Virus record (IMG/VR): IMGVR_UViG_3300028920_000022
Coordinates: 186,001-250,000 of that record
Origin: a virus
Length of the DNA stretch: 64,000 nucleotides
Direction: 5' to 3' (one strand)
Part shown: one piece after another, positions 23,832 through 32,721 of the stretch
How the letters are laid out: the number at the start of each line of letters is the position of its first letter
How positions within the stretch are numbered: position 1 is the stretch's first letter
The notes under the pieces: generated by a model
Told to the model about the DNA's origin: nothing
Database searches by the model: none
What the model saw: the letters and a program-made list of their open reading frames with translations, nothing else
Translations under genes and position numbers: made by a program

Positions 23832-25031
23832 ATGGCAGGATATACTCTAGAACAATATTTAGAAAGAATACCTGAAAAATACAGGAACAAAGTTAAATTA
23901 ATAAATAAATTTCAAGGTAAGAGAACAAAAGTATTATTTACAAATGAAGTATGTGGGTGTGAAAGAGAGTATTTTTTGGGCGTGTTGGTGTTGCGTAAGA
24001 CGTTTGATGTATGTAAACATTGCAGATCACAATATGTAAGTAAAAAATATTTTTGTAAAAGGTGTGGCAAAGGGTTTATTACTGAGGAGTGGTTTCTACA
24101 ACATGATAAGAAATGTCTTGCTAAATTTAAAAATTTAATTGAGGGCGAAGATTATGTTACCTGTTACATTTGTGGTTTTCAGGCTTTAAGTCTAGGTTTG
24201 CATCTTCGTGTAAAACATGGGATTGATCCCGAGGAATATAAAAAAGATCATCAGATAATTTGTAGGAAATCTTCCGATATCTATGCTAAACAGAACTTAG
24301 AGAACTCAGAAGTTTTTCGTAGTTGGATAAAAGAAAGAGGACCTGAAGCCCAAGAATATTTAAATAAAAGGGGAAAAGAACTTAGTAAATCGATCATGTC
24401 TAACCCCGAGGAGCGAAAACGTCGTTCCAAAGCCATGGCTATACTGGATCGAACTGAGTATATGAGAAAAAAGGCATCAGAAACTGCTATTAAAACTTCG
24501 GCACGTAAGGACATACAGGAGAAGCGGGCTGCACAATTGAAACGATGGAGAGATAATAATCCTGAGATTTTTTATGAAAAATGTGTTAGTAAAATGCTAA
24601 ATACTTGGCATAGTAAGCCTGAAACTATACTATTTGAAGCGGTTTTAAATTACAATGATTATGTATTTAAGCGTAATCAAATAGTTAAATCTGAAATATT
24701 TCCAACTAAATCTAAACGAAAACAAATAGACATTGGAGACAAATCAAAAAGAGTATATATTGAATTTGATGGACAATTACATTTTAAAGAAACACAATTA
24801 AAACAGCTTGAACGTGTTCAATTAAAAGATGGCTTACTGGATAAACATATTATTAAACATGGTTGGACATTAATACGTGTTTCTTATGATCAATTTTCGT
24901 ATCGTAAACGAGATTTTGGGTTTAAAAAAGAATGTTTGGAAAAAGTATTCGAGATTTTAGATAATCCAACCCCGGGAGTACACACTATCGGGGAGGCGTA
25001 TGACGCTAAAAAAGAGACAAACAATGACTAA
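23832..25031 (+). CDS. Free-standing homing endonuclease, zinc fingers plus Vsr-like domain
   Basis: 399 residues, placed exactly between the two halves of dnaE. Several zinc-type cysteine pairs occur in the first half (CKHC, CKRC...C, CYIC with HLRVKH). A basic middle follows with repeated NUMOD-like helices (SNPEERKRRSKAMA, KASETAIKTS). The C-terminal nuclease-like domain resembles Vsr/EDxHD enzymes: KQIDIGD, VYIEFDGQLHFKE, HGWTLIRVSYDQF. By analogy with described fractured genes it would cut intein-free dnaE alleles and spread the locus. It overlaps the downstream C-intein gene by 32 bases. Confidence 0.85.
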   Translation: MAGYTLEQYLERIPEKYRNKVKLINKFQGKRTKVLFTNEVCGCEREYFLGVLVLRKTFDVCKHCRSQYVSKKYFCKRCGKGFITEEWFLQHDKKCLAKFKNLIEGEDYVTCYICGFQALSLGLHLRVKHGIDPEEYKKDHQIICRKSSDIYAKQNLENSEVFRSWIKERGPEAQEYLNKRGKELSKSIMSNPEERKRRSKAMAILDRTEYMRKKASETAIKTSARKDIQEKRAAQLKRWRDNNPEIFYEKCVSKMLNTWHSKPETILFEAVLNYNDYVFKRNQIVKSEIFPTKSKRKQIDIGDKSKRVYIEFDGQLHFKETQLKQLERVQLKDGLLDKHIIKHGWTLIRVSYDQFSYRKRDFGFKKECLEKVFEILDNPTPGVHTIGEAYDAKKETNND

Positions 25032-26322
25032 CATTAAATCTGTTCGTTCCATTGGTAAGGTTCAAACATATGATTTGGAGGTTGATCATCCGGATCATCA
25101 ATACTATTTGTCTAGTGGCATGCTCACCAGCAACAGTCACGCCACTTTCTACTCTATGGTTGGATATCATACCGCTTATCTCAAAGCCCATTATCCGTTG
25201 GAATTTTTGGTTGCTATTTTAATGAATAAAGTCAATTCTAACTCACCATCCGCAAAAGATAGCATAGCCAAAATTAAAGAAGAAATAAGAGCACTAAATG
25301 TTAATATTCTACCGCCAAACATAAACACATCAGAATTAACCTATTCAATTATTGATGATAAAACTTTGCTTACAGGCTTTGATGCTCTTAAAGATATGGG
25401 TAAGAACGCTATCCCCGAGATCTTAGCTAAACGTCCGTTTGATAGCTTTGAAGATTTCTTGCTCAAAACTGATGGTCAGAAAGTTACCGCCCCTGCCATC
25501 AAAGCCCTCGCCGCTAGTGGTAGCCTGGATTCATTCGGTTTAACTAGAAAACAAATGTATTTGTATGCTTCTGATATAAAAAAGAAAATACAAGTTCATT
25601 TAAAGAATAAAAGAGAAGGTGAGTTTAAATATCCTTGGCCGGCAGATATAGAGGAATGGACAATTCCTGAATTATACGCCATGGAACGTGAATATTTGGG
25701 AGAAGGTATCAGCGGAGATAGATTCCAAGTATATGGCGGATTTTTTACCAAGAAAGCTCCCAGTTTCAAAAAACTTCCTAAACTGCACCCTCCTCCACCA
25801 GATGATATGACGGAAAAAGAACAACGTAAATATACCAAACATATTACAATGTTGCAGGCGGAAGTAAAGAGTTTCTTTGAATTTAAGGTAAAAAAAGAAG
25901 ATAGTAAGATATTTGGCGAAGTAATGGCTAAAGTTGCCCTTTGTGATCCTTGGGGCAACCAAATGACTATGACTTGTTTCCCCGAGGGTTGGTTACATTT
26001 ACAAAACCGTGTTTCGGAACTATTGAATAATAAACACAAATTCGATACAGGGCTTGGTTTGTATATAAATGGCGAACTAAATTGGTACGATGGTGATATA
26101 TCATTAATATTTGGGGACGTAGCTCGTTGTTGTCCTGCTCCTCAGATGCCATCCGATAGAGATAATAAGAAGGTTACTATTCGTAGGTCCAAGAAGAAAA
26201 ACCCCAAACAAGAAGAGCCAGAGAGAGACATTCTATTGGAAGAAATAGAAGATGATTTGGTAGATCGTGGTTATTCCGATTTGGATGATGAAGATGACGA
26301 TGTACAGGACGGTTTTGTTTAA
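25000..26322 (+). CDS. dnaE: C-intein fused to DNA polymerase III alpha, C-terminal part
   Basis: 440 residues. Residues 1-45 are the intein C-half: VQTYDLEVDHPDHQYYLSSG (block F) and MLTSN (block G, final Asn). Residue 46 is Ser+1 of the extein, SHATFYSMVGYHTAYLKAHYP, which continues the DnaE motif broken upstream. The rest covers the C-terminal DnaE region (helix-hairpin-helix and beyond) with an acidic end. The start may be ATG 25000 or ATG 25024 (MTNIKSV, similar in length to known DnaE IntC pieces). Confidence 0.95.
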   Translation: MTLKKRQTMTNIKSVRSIGKVQTYDLEVDHPDHQYYLSSGMLTSNSHATFYSMVGYHTAYLKAHYPLEFLVAILMNKVNSNSPSAKDSIAKIKEEIRALNVNILPPNINTSELTYSIIDDKTLLTGFDALKDMGKNAIPEILAKRPFDSFEDFLLKTDGQKVTAPAIKALAASGSLDSFGLTRKQMYLYASDIKKKIQVHLKNKREGEFKYPWPADIEEWTIPELYAMEREYLGEGISGDRFQVYGGFFTKKAPSFKKLPKLHPPPPDDMTEKEQRKYTKHITMLQAEVKSFFEFKVKKEDSKIFGEVMAKVALCDPWGNQMTMTCFPEGWLHLQNRVSELLNNKHKFDTGLGLYINGELNWYDGDISLIFGDVARCCPAPQMPSDRDNKKVTIRRSKKKNPKQEEPERDILLEEIEDDLVDRGYSDLDDEDDDVQDGFV

Positions 26323-26334
26323 AAAGGTTTTATA

Positions 26335-26991
26335 ATGCGATGTGTTAAATGTCAAACAGAAATACCTCCCGAATGGAAAGCGGCAATTAAAAGCAATATT
26401 TGCCCGGCTTGCGGTGGGGAATTAATGAACGATTCCATGCAGGAACTTTTGCGGGAATTAAGTAAAGCACTTGAAGCTATGCCAAACGATCCCGAAGGAA
26501 TTGCCGGATGGTTATTATCTAATTATGAGCTTAGAAAAATAGGTACCGGAGAACCAGTTAATGAGTTTTATGGATCTCAGCGAAAAGTACCACAAGGTAA
26601 AGATTTAGTAGTTAATGAGAATAGAATTCAGCAGTTTCTTAAACAAGCAGGAGTAAAACCCAAGAAAACGCAGGCAGATTATGCAAGTTTAGCTCAACAA
26701 ATTCGAGACGGTGGCACTGATTATGGTGAGGCTTTTTCAGATCCGTCGCCTGAACAGCCAGAAGAGTTTGTAGAGGAAGCTCGCGATCCCGAATATACAC
26801 AACAAGTATTGTCTGCTATGACCACAGGCGCGCCCACAAAAACCAGCATGGGAGCAGCACAGCCATCTTCTGATTTAGATAATGATATGTCAGGTTTGCA
26901 TCCTGCTTTGCGACAAGACCGTATACACCGTCTTCGCCAACAATTAGAAGTCGGTTCCGGCGGCAAAGCGGGTGTTATTCGTAGAAAGTAA
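26335..26991 (+). CDS. Zinc-ribbon protein of unknown function
   Basis: 218 residues. CVKC and CPACGG at residues about 3-31 form a zinc ribbon; the rest is helical, then Gln/Pro/acidic and apparently disordered, ending basic (GKAGVIRRK). Lying behind the polymerase and before recA, it may be a replication accessory, but nothing proves it. Confidence 0.6.
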   Translation: MRCVKCQTEIPPEWKAAIKSNICPACGGELMNDSMQELLRELSKALEAMPNDPEGIAGWLLSNYELRKIGTGEPVNEFYGSQRKVPQGKDLVVNENRIQQFLKQAGVKPKKTQADYASLAQQIRDGGTDYGEAFSDPSPEQPEEFVEEARDPEYTQQVLSAMTTGAPTKTSMGAAQPSSDLDNDMSGLHPALRQDRIHRLRQQLEVGSGGKAGVIRRK

Positions 26992-26995
26992 GAAT

Positions 26996-27331
26996 ATGGC
27001 ATTGCGTATTATTGCCAACCGGCGAATAGAATTAACCGACGATGAGTGGAAATATTATCAGGAAATTTGTAAGCATTATACTGGAGGAAAAGAATTATTT
27101 AATGATTTATTTGAAAGCGACGAAAGTGGTTTAATAAGATTTTTGCGACCTCCTGTGGGTAAATTTACCTGGGAGATAGTTTTATTTCTACAGAATATTA
27201 TGGTGCACCAATATGTTAGGAAGATGTATCGTGAGCACCAAGAGGTATTAAAAGAGCTTAAGGAAGAATTAGATAAAATTCGTTCTAAGGTCGAGCCTAA
27301 GCAGAAAAAGCAGTCAAAAAAGAATGACTGA
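26996..27331 (+). CDS. Hypothetical protein
   Basis: About 111 residues from ATG 26996 (MALRIIANRRIELTDDEW). Acidic/helical with a Lys-rich end (PKQKKQSKKND). In-frame codons upstream overlap the previous gene and are less likely. No family recognised. Confidence 0.6.
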   Translation: MALRIIANRRIELTDDEWKYYQEICKHYTGGKELFNDLFESDESGLIRFLRPPVGKFTWEIVLFLQNIMVHQYVRKMYREHQEVLKELKEELDKIRSKVEPKQKKQSKKND

Positions 27332-27782
27332 AGTAGAGTGGACTGAAGAGGCAGCTCCTGAAGAAACCCGTGAGGAACGGGTGGTTATTCTTATTTCTTC
27401 TATTGCTGAGGAAATTACCATTGCTCACAAAAAGAAGTATGATCAGGAAACTGCAGAACAAACCGCAGCGTTATGTTTGGATGCCCAACGTGAGTTGGCT
27501 GAATTTTTATCAGAAGCTGAGTTTTTATCAAAAGAAAGCAAAGCTGACGTCGAGAGATTAGAATCTGAGCAATACTTTTATTACAAAGGAAAAGCTGTAG
27601 GAAAGACTTCTGATGCAGCGTTAAAACAGGAAGTAGCCCGAGATAAAGAAGTTGTAAAGGCGAAGAAGAAACAGTTCCGGGCGGAAGCCGATTATAATAA
27701 ATGGCGAAATTTGTTCGGATTTTTGAAAGATGCCCATTATTACTTCAGAGGTGTGGCTAAAGGTAAAGATGAATGGAGCTGA
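27324..27782 (+). CDS. Hypothetical helical protein upstream of recA
   Basis: 152 residues, strongly helical and charged, ending in an aromatic segment (KWRNLFGFLKDAHYYFRG). It overlaps the previous gene by eight bases and sits directly before the recombinase, a position held by loader or accessory genes in many phages; that role is only a guess. Confidence 0.6.
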   Translation: MTEVEWTEEAAPEETREERVVILISSIAEEITIAHKKKYDQETAEQTAALCLDAQRELAEFLSEAEFLSKESKADVERLESEQYFYYKGKAVGKTSDAALKQEVARDKEVVKAKKKQFRAEADYNKWRNLFGFLKDAHYYFRGVAKGKDEWS

Positions 27783-27784
27783 TT

Positions 27785-28822
27785 ATGGGAAGACCTCCTA
27801 AACCAAAAAATAAAATAGATATAAATGCGTTATTAGAAAAAGTACAAGCATCATACGGAAAAGATAAAGGTAGAGCAGCCGAGGTTTCCACCGGTAGCTC
27901 GCTGGTTAGACCAAACAGAGACGACCAGTTTGTATGTTGGAAAGATTCTCCGTGGGAATCACTTACTCAAATTAGAGGATTGCCGTTTGGTCGTATCTGC
28001 CAAATCGCAGGCAGACCAGATAGCGGTAAAAGCACCCACGCTATGCAGTTTATGAAGAATGCCCAGGATCAGGGCTGCGTAGTGATATTGTGGGATGCCG
28101 AAAACAAATTTAGCGCCACCAGATTTGATAAGTATTTTGGTGGACGCTCTGATGATCTCCTTTTAGTGAGATCAAAATTAATATTGGAAGGTGGTGATAG
28201 AGTAGAACGTTTCATACATGAAATAAAAAATATGGATCCTGACGCCAAGATTTTGGTTGTTTGGGATTCAGTTGGCGGCACACTTGCGAAAAATGAAGCG
28301 GTGGATGTTTCAGAAGATAAAAAAGGTAAAAAGAACAAGTATGAAGGCAGCATGGCTGATAATAAGCAGCTAGCTGCCGCCGCCAAAGAAAATGGTACGG
28401 TGATGCGTGGATTGATTCGTTTAATGGAGAAATATAAAGATCAGGATAATGAATCAATTTCAGTATTACTAATTAACCAAACATATTCCAACATTGGTTC
28501 GCATGGTCAAAAAGAATCCGGCGGACAAAAGGTGGAATTCTTTTCTTCCATAATAGTTCAATTAACTCGCAAGGGTGATTTGAACTTTACTCGTGATGGT
28601 GTAAAACGAAGAAAAGGCATTGTGACAAGGGCAAAAGTTTCTAAGAATCATTTATTTGATGGCGAAGATACGATTGCGGAACTGGAATTGGCTATCACGG
28701 CTGGCGGAATCAATCTTCTTAGCGATTATAAAGTTTTGGAAAAGAAAACCAAGACTGGTTGGGAAGATAATGATGAGGCTGATGTAGAAGTCGAGGAGCC
28801 CATTTCGGATGAGGTTAATTAG
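27785..28822 (+). CDS. recA: RecA/UvsX-family recombinase
   Basis: 345 residues. Walker A GRPDSGKST (about 76-84), Walker B ILVVWDSVGG, a gap with the mobile-loop region, SVLLINQTYSN and the QKVEFFSS segment, then an acidic C-terminus. It forms filaments on single-stranded DNA and catalyses strand exchange. The start ATG 27785 lies behind GGAGCTGATT. With the gp46/47-like nuclease and gp32-like protein it suggests T4-style recombination-dependent replication. Confidence 0.93.
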   Translation: MGRPPKPKNKIDINALLEKVQASYGKDKGRAAEVSTGSSLVRPNRDDQFVCWKDSPWESLTQIRGLPFGRICQIAGRPDSGKSTHAMQFMKNAQDQGCVVILWDAENKFSATRFDKYFGGRSDDLLLVRSKLILEGGDRVERFIHEIKNMDPDAKILVVWDSVGGTLAKNEAVDVSEDKKGKKNKYEGSMADNKQLAAAAKENGTVMRGLIRLMEKYKDQDNESISVLLINQTYSNIGSHGQKESGGQKVEFFSSIIVQLTRKGDLNFTRDGVKRRKGIVTRAKVSKNHLFDGEDTIAELELAITAGGINLLSDYKVLEKKTKTGWEDNDEADVEVEEPISDEVN

Positions 28823-28824
28823 TC

Positions 28825-29172
28825 ATGTCAGGAACACATAAAGTAGGTGAGGTTGCTATACAAAAAGCTAACGCTTCTGCTTTAGCGGAAAATAGGCTAG
28901 CAAATAAATCTACTAATAAATTCCTATATATAGCGAGGATCAAACACCTCTCAGATGAGTCCAAAATACAAATATATGTGCTGCTAAAACAGACAGAATG
29001 GGTATATGGACTTGATTTTGTGGGGTATGAGATCACAGTACAGAAGCTAACAAAGTTAACGAGTTATTTAGAAGCTTTAGAATATGCCAAGAATAGTACA
29101 GTTAAAGTAGTTAACAAGCGAATACCTTGGGCACGAATTCTCGAAGTAGAAAATATGTCGTATAACAAATAA
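28825..29172 (+). CDS. Hypothetical protein
   Basis: 115 residues starting MSGTHKVGEVAIQKAN, two codons after recA. Mixed alpha/beta composition; no family recognised. Position between recA and the single-strand binding protein suggests a recombination link only by context. Confidence 0.6.
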   Translation: MSGTHKVGEVAIQKANASALAENRLANKSTNKFLYIARIKHLSDESKIQIYVLLKQTEWVYGLDFVGYEITVQKLTKLTSYLEALEYAKNSTVKVVNKRIPWARILEVENMSYNK

Positions 29173-29188
29173 GCAATGAGGTAACACA

Positions 29189-29866
29189 ATGAGTAATAAT
29201 AAATATGGAATGGTAAGTTGGGACGAGGTTGAAACACAGACAACTTCTCCAAATGCATCACGTAGGGATCTGTTCCTGCGTTTGTCTGATGGCTCTAATA
29301 TTGTTAGAGTTCTCACGAAACCACATGAGTATCTCATGTATCGCTATAAGTCCGATCCTAGCGATCCGGGTTATGGAGAGAGGGTTTTGTCCAGTATCTA
29401 TCACGGGTCTGATCCTTTGATGGAAAAGGGGCTAAAGCCGAAGAAGCGTTGGCTCGTTGGAGTTATTGATCGATCAACCCAGAGTTATAAAATCCTAGAT
29501 ATAGGTCCTGCTATCTTTAAAGGGATTCAGACTTTGGTCCGGGATGAGGATTGGGGAGATCCAACTCAATTCGATATTAACATCAAGGTTGATAAGAATG
29601 GTGGACCAACCGGGTATTACACTGTAACCCCCAAGAAACAGAAGCCATTGACGCCAGAGGATCTTGAGATTAAACAAATGGTAGATCTCGAAGAGCTGAA
29701 GCGTAAGTGTACTCCTCCTACTCCCGAACAGGTTGCTGAACGTGTGGCTGCTATCGATGCTAAGAGCAAAGCTCGTAAAAACGGCGGCTCCAATCCAGTA
29801 ACGGTAGAGGATGAGGATGACGATGACGATACTGATTTTCCGGCAGTGGAAGGGTCGGAATCTTAA
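29189..29866 (+). CDS. ssb: Single-stranded DNA-binding protein (T4 gp32-like)
   Basis: 225 residues. The core resembles gp32-like OB folds (SNIVRVLTKPHEYLMYRYK, KKRWLVGVIDRSTQSYKILD, PTGYYTVTPKK), and the C-terminus is the expected acidic partner-binding tail (VEDEDDDDDTDFPAVEG). It covers single strands in replication and recombination and recruits partners through the tail. The ATG follows GAGGTAACACA. A strong terminator follows the gene. Confidence 0.85.
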   Translation: MSNNKYGMVSWDEVETQTTSPNASRRDLFLRLSDGSNIVRVLTKPHEYLMYRYKSDPSDPGYGERVLSSIYHGSDPLMEKGLKPKKRWLVGVIDRSTQSYKILDIGPAIFKGIQTLVRDEDWGDPTQFDINIKVDKNGGPTGYYTVTPKKQKPLTPEDLEIKQMVDLEELKRKCTPPTPEQVAERVAAIDAKSKARKNGGSNPVTVEDEDDDDDTDFPAVEGSES

Positions 29867-29891
29867 ACAATAATCGCTAATACAATTAATT

Positions 29892-29930
29892 GAAAGGGTG
29901 GCTCTGTAAAGAGTCACCCTTTCTTTTTTT
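29892..29930 (+). terminator. Rho-independent terminator after ssb
   Basis: A 13-base stem (GAAAGGGTGGCTC pairing with GAGTCACCCTTTC, one G-T pair) with a 6-base loop, followed by seven T. It ends the recA-ssb transcription unit. Confidence 0.92.
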
Positions 29931-29949
29931 GTTCGTTATATCTTATGGT

Positions 29950-30471
29950 ATGAGTTTAATTATGGGTCTGGACGTTAGTTCCACTACTGTTGGTCTTTCT
30001 ATCATCAAAGATGAGCCTCTCACTTTAGTTCATACAGAATTCTTTAAACCACCAAAAAAGGTTCATATATTTAAGCAATTGGAACAAACTAAATTATATG
30101 TTCTCAAAAAACTAAAACAATATAAACCAGACCAAATTGTTATTGAAGATATTATTGAATATATACAAGGTGGAAGCGGATCTAAAACTACTATTAAGTT
30201 GGCGATATTTAATAGAACAATTGGTTTGGCAATTTTTGAGGAGTTGGGAGAGCCACCAATTTTATTAAATGTAAATACTGCCAGGAAGCTAATAAAACCT
30301 GAAGGATATTCTGGTCGATTGACCAAGGAAGATGTGCCTCAAGCCTTAGAGGTTTTGTTTGATCAGCCTTTCCCTTTCTTATACAATAAAAAGGGGAACA
30401 TTAAAAAAGAATCTTACGATATGGCTGATTCTGTCGCTATTGCCGTTGCCCACGTGTTAAATCATGAATAG
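29950..30471 (+). CDS. ruvC: RuvC-like Holliday junction resolvase
   Basis: 173 residues. RNase H-fold acidic residues appear in order: MGLDVSSTTVGLS (first Asp), IVIEDIIEY (Glu), and YDMADSVAIAVAH (Asp pair near the C-terminus), with the basic RLTKEDV segment. It would resolve four-way junctions made by recombination before packaging. The ATG at 29950 is chosen because upstream codons fall in the terminator stem. Confidence 0.85.
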   Translation: MSLIMGLDVSSTTVGLSIIKDEPLTLVHTEFFKPPKKVHIFKQLEQTKLYVLKKLKQYKPDQIVIEDIIEYIQGGSGSKTTIKLAIFNRTIGLAIFEELGEPPILLNVNTARKLIKPEGYSGRLTKEDVPQALEVLFDQPFPFLYNKKGNIKKESYDMADSVAIAVAHVLNHE

Positions 30472-31408
30472 AAATGAAGCTTACAATATTTTGGGTCTGG
30501 ATTCGTCTGCTACCGAAGAGGATGTTAATAAAGCCTTTCGGAAGTTAGCTGCACAATATCATCCCGACCGTAACAAAGATGAAAATGCCGAGGCGGAATT
30601 TAAGAAAATAAATGAAGCCGCTCAAATATTAAAAAAACCAGAGGAAGAATTTAATCCGTTTTTTAATGTACCCAGCTGGGCAAATTCAGTTAATTTTCAT
30701 GTTAATAGAAGACGGAGAAACTCTCCCCCACCAACCGTGTATGTGAACTTCTCTTTTGAGGAATCAGTGCTGGGATGTAAAAAGGAAATTGAATTTACTC
30801 GCGATGCCAGATGTAATGCTTGCCAAGGAAGAGGAGATATTCTAACCAATGATAAATGTCCAGCTTGTAATGGTAAAGGCAATACTTCCCAACACCAAAA
30901 TACCAATTCGGGACATTTTAAGTTCATTATGACCTGCCCACAATGCTCTGGCTCTGGTAAAAAAGCTGATCCCTGTTCCACCTGTTCAGGTACCGGTGCT
31001 ACACCAGAAACCGTTAAACATAAAATTAATATCCCAGGTGGTATACATAATCAGGAAACTATTCGTTTGCCACAAGCTGGTCATTATAATTCTGGATTTG
31101 TTTCTGATGCTTTTATTATCGCTAACGTGGAACCAGATAAAGATATGTCGCTTTCTCCCAATGGTAGAGATGTCTTATCTAATATTGAACTTTCCCTCTT
31201 GGAAGCCCTCAAAGGTACTAAGAAAAAAGTGCGTACCGTTAAAGGCGAATTAACCCTTAATATTCGTCCGGGCACCAAAAATGAAAACATCATCAAAGCT
31301 TCAGGCTATGGCTCTAGAGGTCTTGGTGATCATCTATTTACTATTAAAGTAAATTATCCAGAAGATATAGATAAACTTGTAGACTTTTTAGAAAATGAGG
31401 AAAAATAA
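30464..31408 (+). CDS. dnaJ: DnaJ (Hsp40) co-chaperone, full type I
   Basis: 314 residues. J domain with HPD at 33-35 (YHPDRNKDE), a very short linker instead of a clear Gly/Phe region, then four zinc repeats CNACQGRG, CPACNGKG, CPQCSGSG, CSTCSGTG, and two C-terminal substrate domains (INIPGGIHNQETIRLP, LEALKGTKKKVRT). DnaJ hands substrates to host DnaK and stimulates its ATPase. A complete type I DnaJ, not just a J domain, is rare in phages. It overlaps the ruvC end. Confidence 0.95.
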   Translation: MNRNEAYNILGLDSSATEEDVNKAFRKLAAQYHPDRNKDENAEAEFKKINEAAQILKKPEEEFNPFFNVPSWANSVNFHVNRRRRNSPPPTVYVNFSFEESVLGCKKEIEFTRDARCNACQGRGDILTNDKCPACNGKGNTSQHQNTNSGHFKFIMTCPQCSGSGKKADPCSTCSGTGATPETVKHKINIPGGIHNQETIRLPQAGHYNSGFVSDAFIIANVEPDKDMSLSPNGRDVLSNIELSLLEALKGTKKKVRTVKGELTLNIRPGTKNENIIKASGYGSRGLGDHLFTIKVNYPEDIDKLVDFLENEEK

Positions 31409-31729
31409 ATGGGATTTGTTATTTGTTGTGATAATAAAGGCTGTTACCAAAGTATGGAACCATTATTGGATACTAATACAAATGAGGTTATTTGTACTGA
31501 ATGTGGTCAGCCTATTAAAAGCGTAACTCAGTTTACTAGAATTCAAATGAAAAGTTTGGGTCAAATCAAAAAATCAGCACCTGCCTCAAAAGCTTTTTCA
31601 GTAGAATGTCGATTCTGTGGTTCAGTCTCCCCTCCAACTAAAAAGGACAAAAAACTGTATTGCTCCTCTTGTAATCGCCACCTCGATTACTTGACCCCAG
31701 CCTTTGTGCAAAGCTTTCTTGTGAAATGA
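31409..31729 (+). CDS. Protein with multiple zinc ribbons
   Basis: 106 residues with CC, CTEC, CRFC and CSSC pairs, forming about two zinc ribbons. It starts at the base after the dnaJ stop and overlaps the primase core gene by four bases. Likely nucleic-acid binding, possibly assisting the primase core that lacks its own zinc domain. Confidence 0.6.
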   Translation: MGFVICCDNKGCYQSMEPLLDTNTNEVICTECGQPIKSVTQFTRIQMKSLGQIKKSAPASKAFSVECRFCGSVSPPTKKDKKLYCSSCNRHLDYLTPAFVQSFLVK

Positions 31730-32532
31730 ATATTCATACCCTCTCTAAACGTATTCTTCATAAATCTGAAGCGTTTGCAGAGGTTATGTCCTCTTGTACC
31801 ACCTTATTAAAACATAATCCAAATGCTGAGTTTGTTAAAAATTATCTTTACCAAAGAGTTCCGTCTTATAATTGTGGCGGTACCACTTTTGGTTTCTTCC
31901 CATCAAATTCTCAAATTCATTTATTAACCGAATACGTTGGCGAAGACATTCTCTGTGATCTGGGTCTTCTCTATAAACGATTTGTAAATGATGGCGGAGT
32001 TCCCCAGATCACTACCTTTGGTGTGCTTAATGATCACAATTTGGTTATGCCTTATAGGAATTTGAACGGCGACATTATAGCTCTTGTAGGCAGATCCCTT
32101 CTCCCAGAACAAAAACGCGAACAGGAAAATATATCAAAATATAAAAATACCAAATTTCATAAGTCTATGAACCTGTTTGGTCTCTATAAAGCTAAACAAG
32201 CTATTATAGAAAAAGGCTTCGCTATCGTTACTGAAGGTCAGTTCGATTGTATTAATTGCCACCATTTTGGTTTTAATAATGTTGTTGCTTTGGGCGGCAT
32301 TTCATTAACTAAATTTCAATTTTACTTACTAATGCGATATACTGATACTATTTATTTGTTGCTGGACAATGATGTTCCCGGAATAAAAGCTACAGATACT
32401 ATTATTAATAGATATAAGAAAATAGCAAACATAAAAAGATTTGATTGGAAAAATAGAACGGAAAAAGATCCGGATGAGTTGGTTAAAAATGGATATGATT
32501 TAAACCATATAGAGCGTGATATATTAGATTAA
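31726..32532 (+). CDS. dnaG: DnaG-type primase catalytic core (TOPRIM), zinc domain separate
   Basis: 268 residues. The N-terminal part matches the RNA-polymerase-like subdomain of DnaG (TFGVLNDHNLVMPYRNLNGD, VGRSL, KFHKS), and the TOPRIM shows VTEGQFDCI (catalytic Glu170) and LLLDNDVPG (Asp214, Asp216). It would make RNA primers. The zinc-binding domain is in a different gene (11035-11709). No helicase-binding C-terminus is visible. Confidence 0.88.
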   Translation: MNIHTLSKRILHKSEAFAEVMSSCTTLLKHNPNAEFVKNYLYQRVPSYNCGGTTFGFFPSNSQIHLLTEYVGEDILCDLGLLYKRFVNDGGVPQITTFGVLNDHNLVMPYRNLNGDIIALVGRSLLPEQKREQENISKYKNTKFHKSMNLFGLYKAKQAIIEKGFAIVTEGQFDCINCHHFGFNNVVALGGISLTKFQFYLLMRYTDTIYLLLDNDVPGIKATDTIINRYKKIANIKRFDWKNRTEKDPDELVKNGYDLNHIERDILD

Positions 32533-32538
32533 TAGCTT

Positions 32539-32721
32539 ATGACAGATCAACCCAAAAATGCCGAATTGTTGATTCTTAAAGATCAGCTTGTAGATCGTCT
32601 TAAACATATTATCGATACCCAGCTAACTCCTAGACAGAAGGAGGCGCTAAAGTTGTATGTTCAAGGATTAACTACAGAAGAAATAGTAGAAAAATTGGTT
32701 AAACCCCCAGGAGAGGAATGA
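32539..32721 (+). CDS. Short sigma-region-4-like HTH protein (truncated copy)
   Basis: 60 residues. LKDQLVDRLKHIIDTQLTPR followed by QKEALKLYVQGLTTEEIVEK parallels the first half of the HTH in the next gene, but the recognition helix is missing. It seems to be a truncated tandem copy. The stop overlaps the next ATG. Confidence 0.6.
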   Translation: MTDQPKNAELLILKDQLVDRLKHIIDTQLTPRQKEALKLYVQGLTTEEIVEKLVKPPGEE

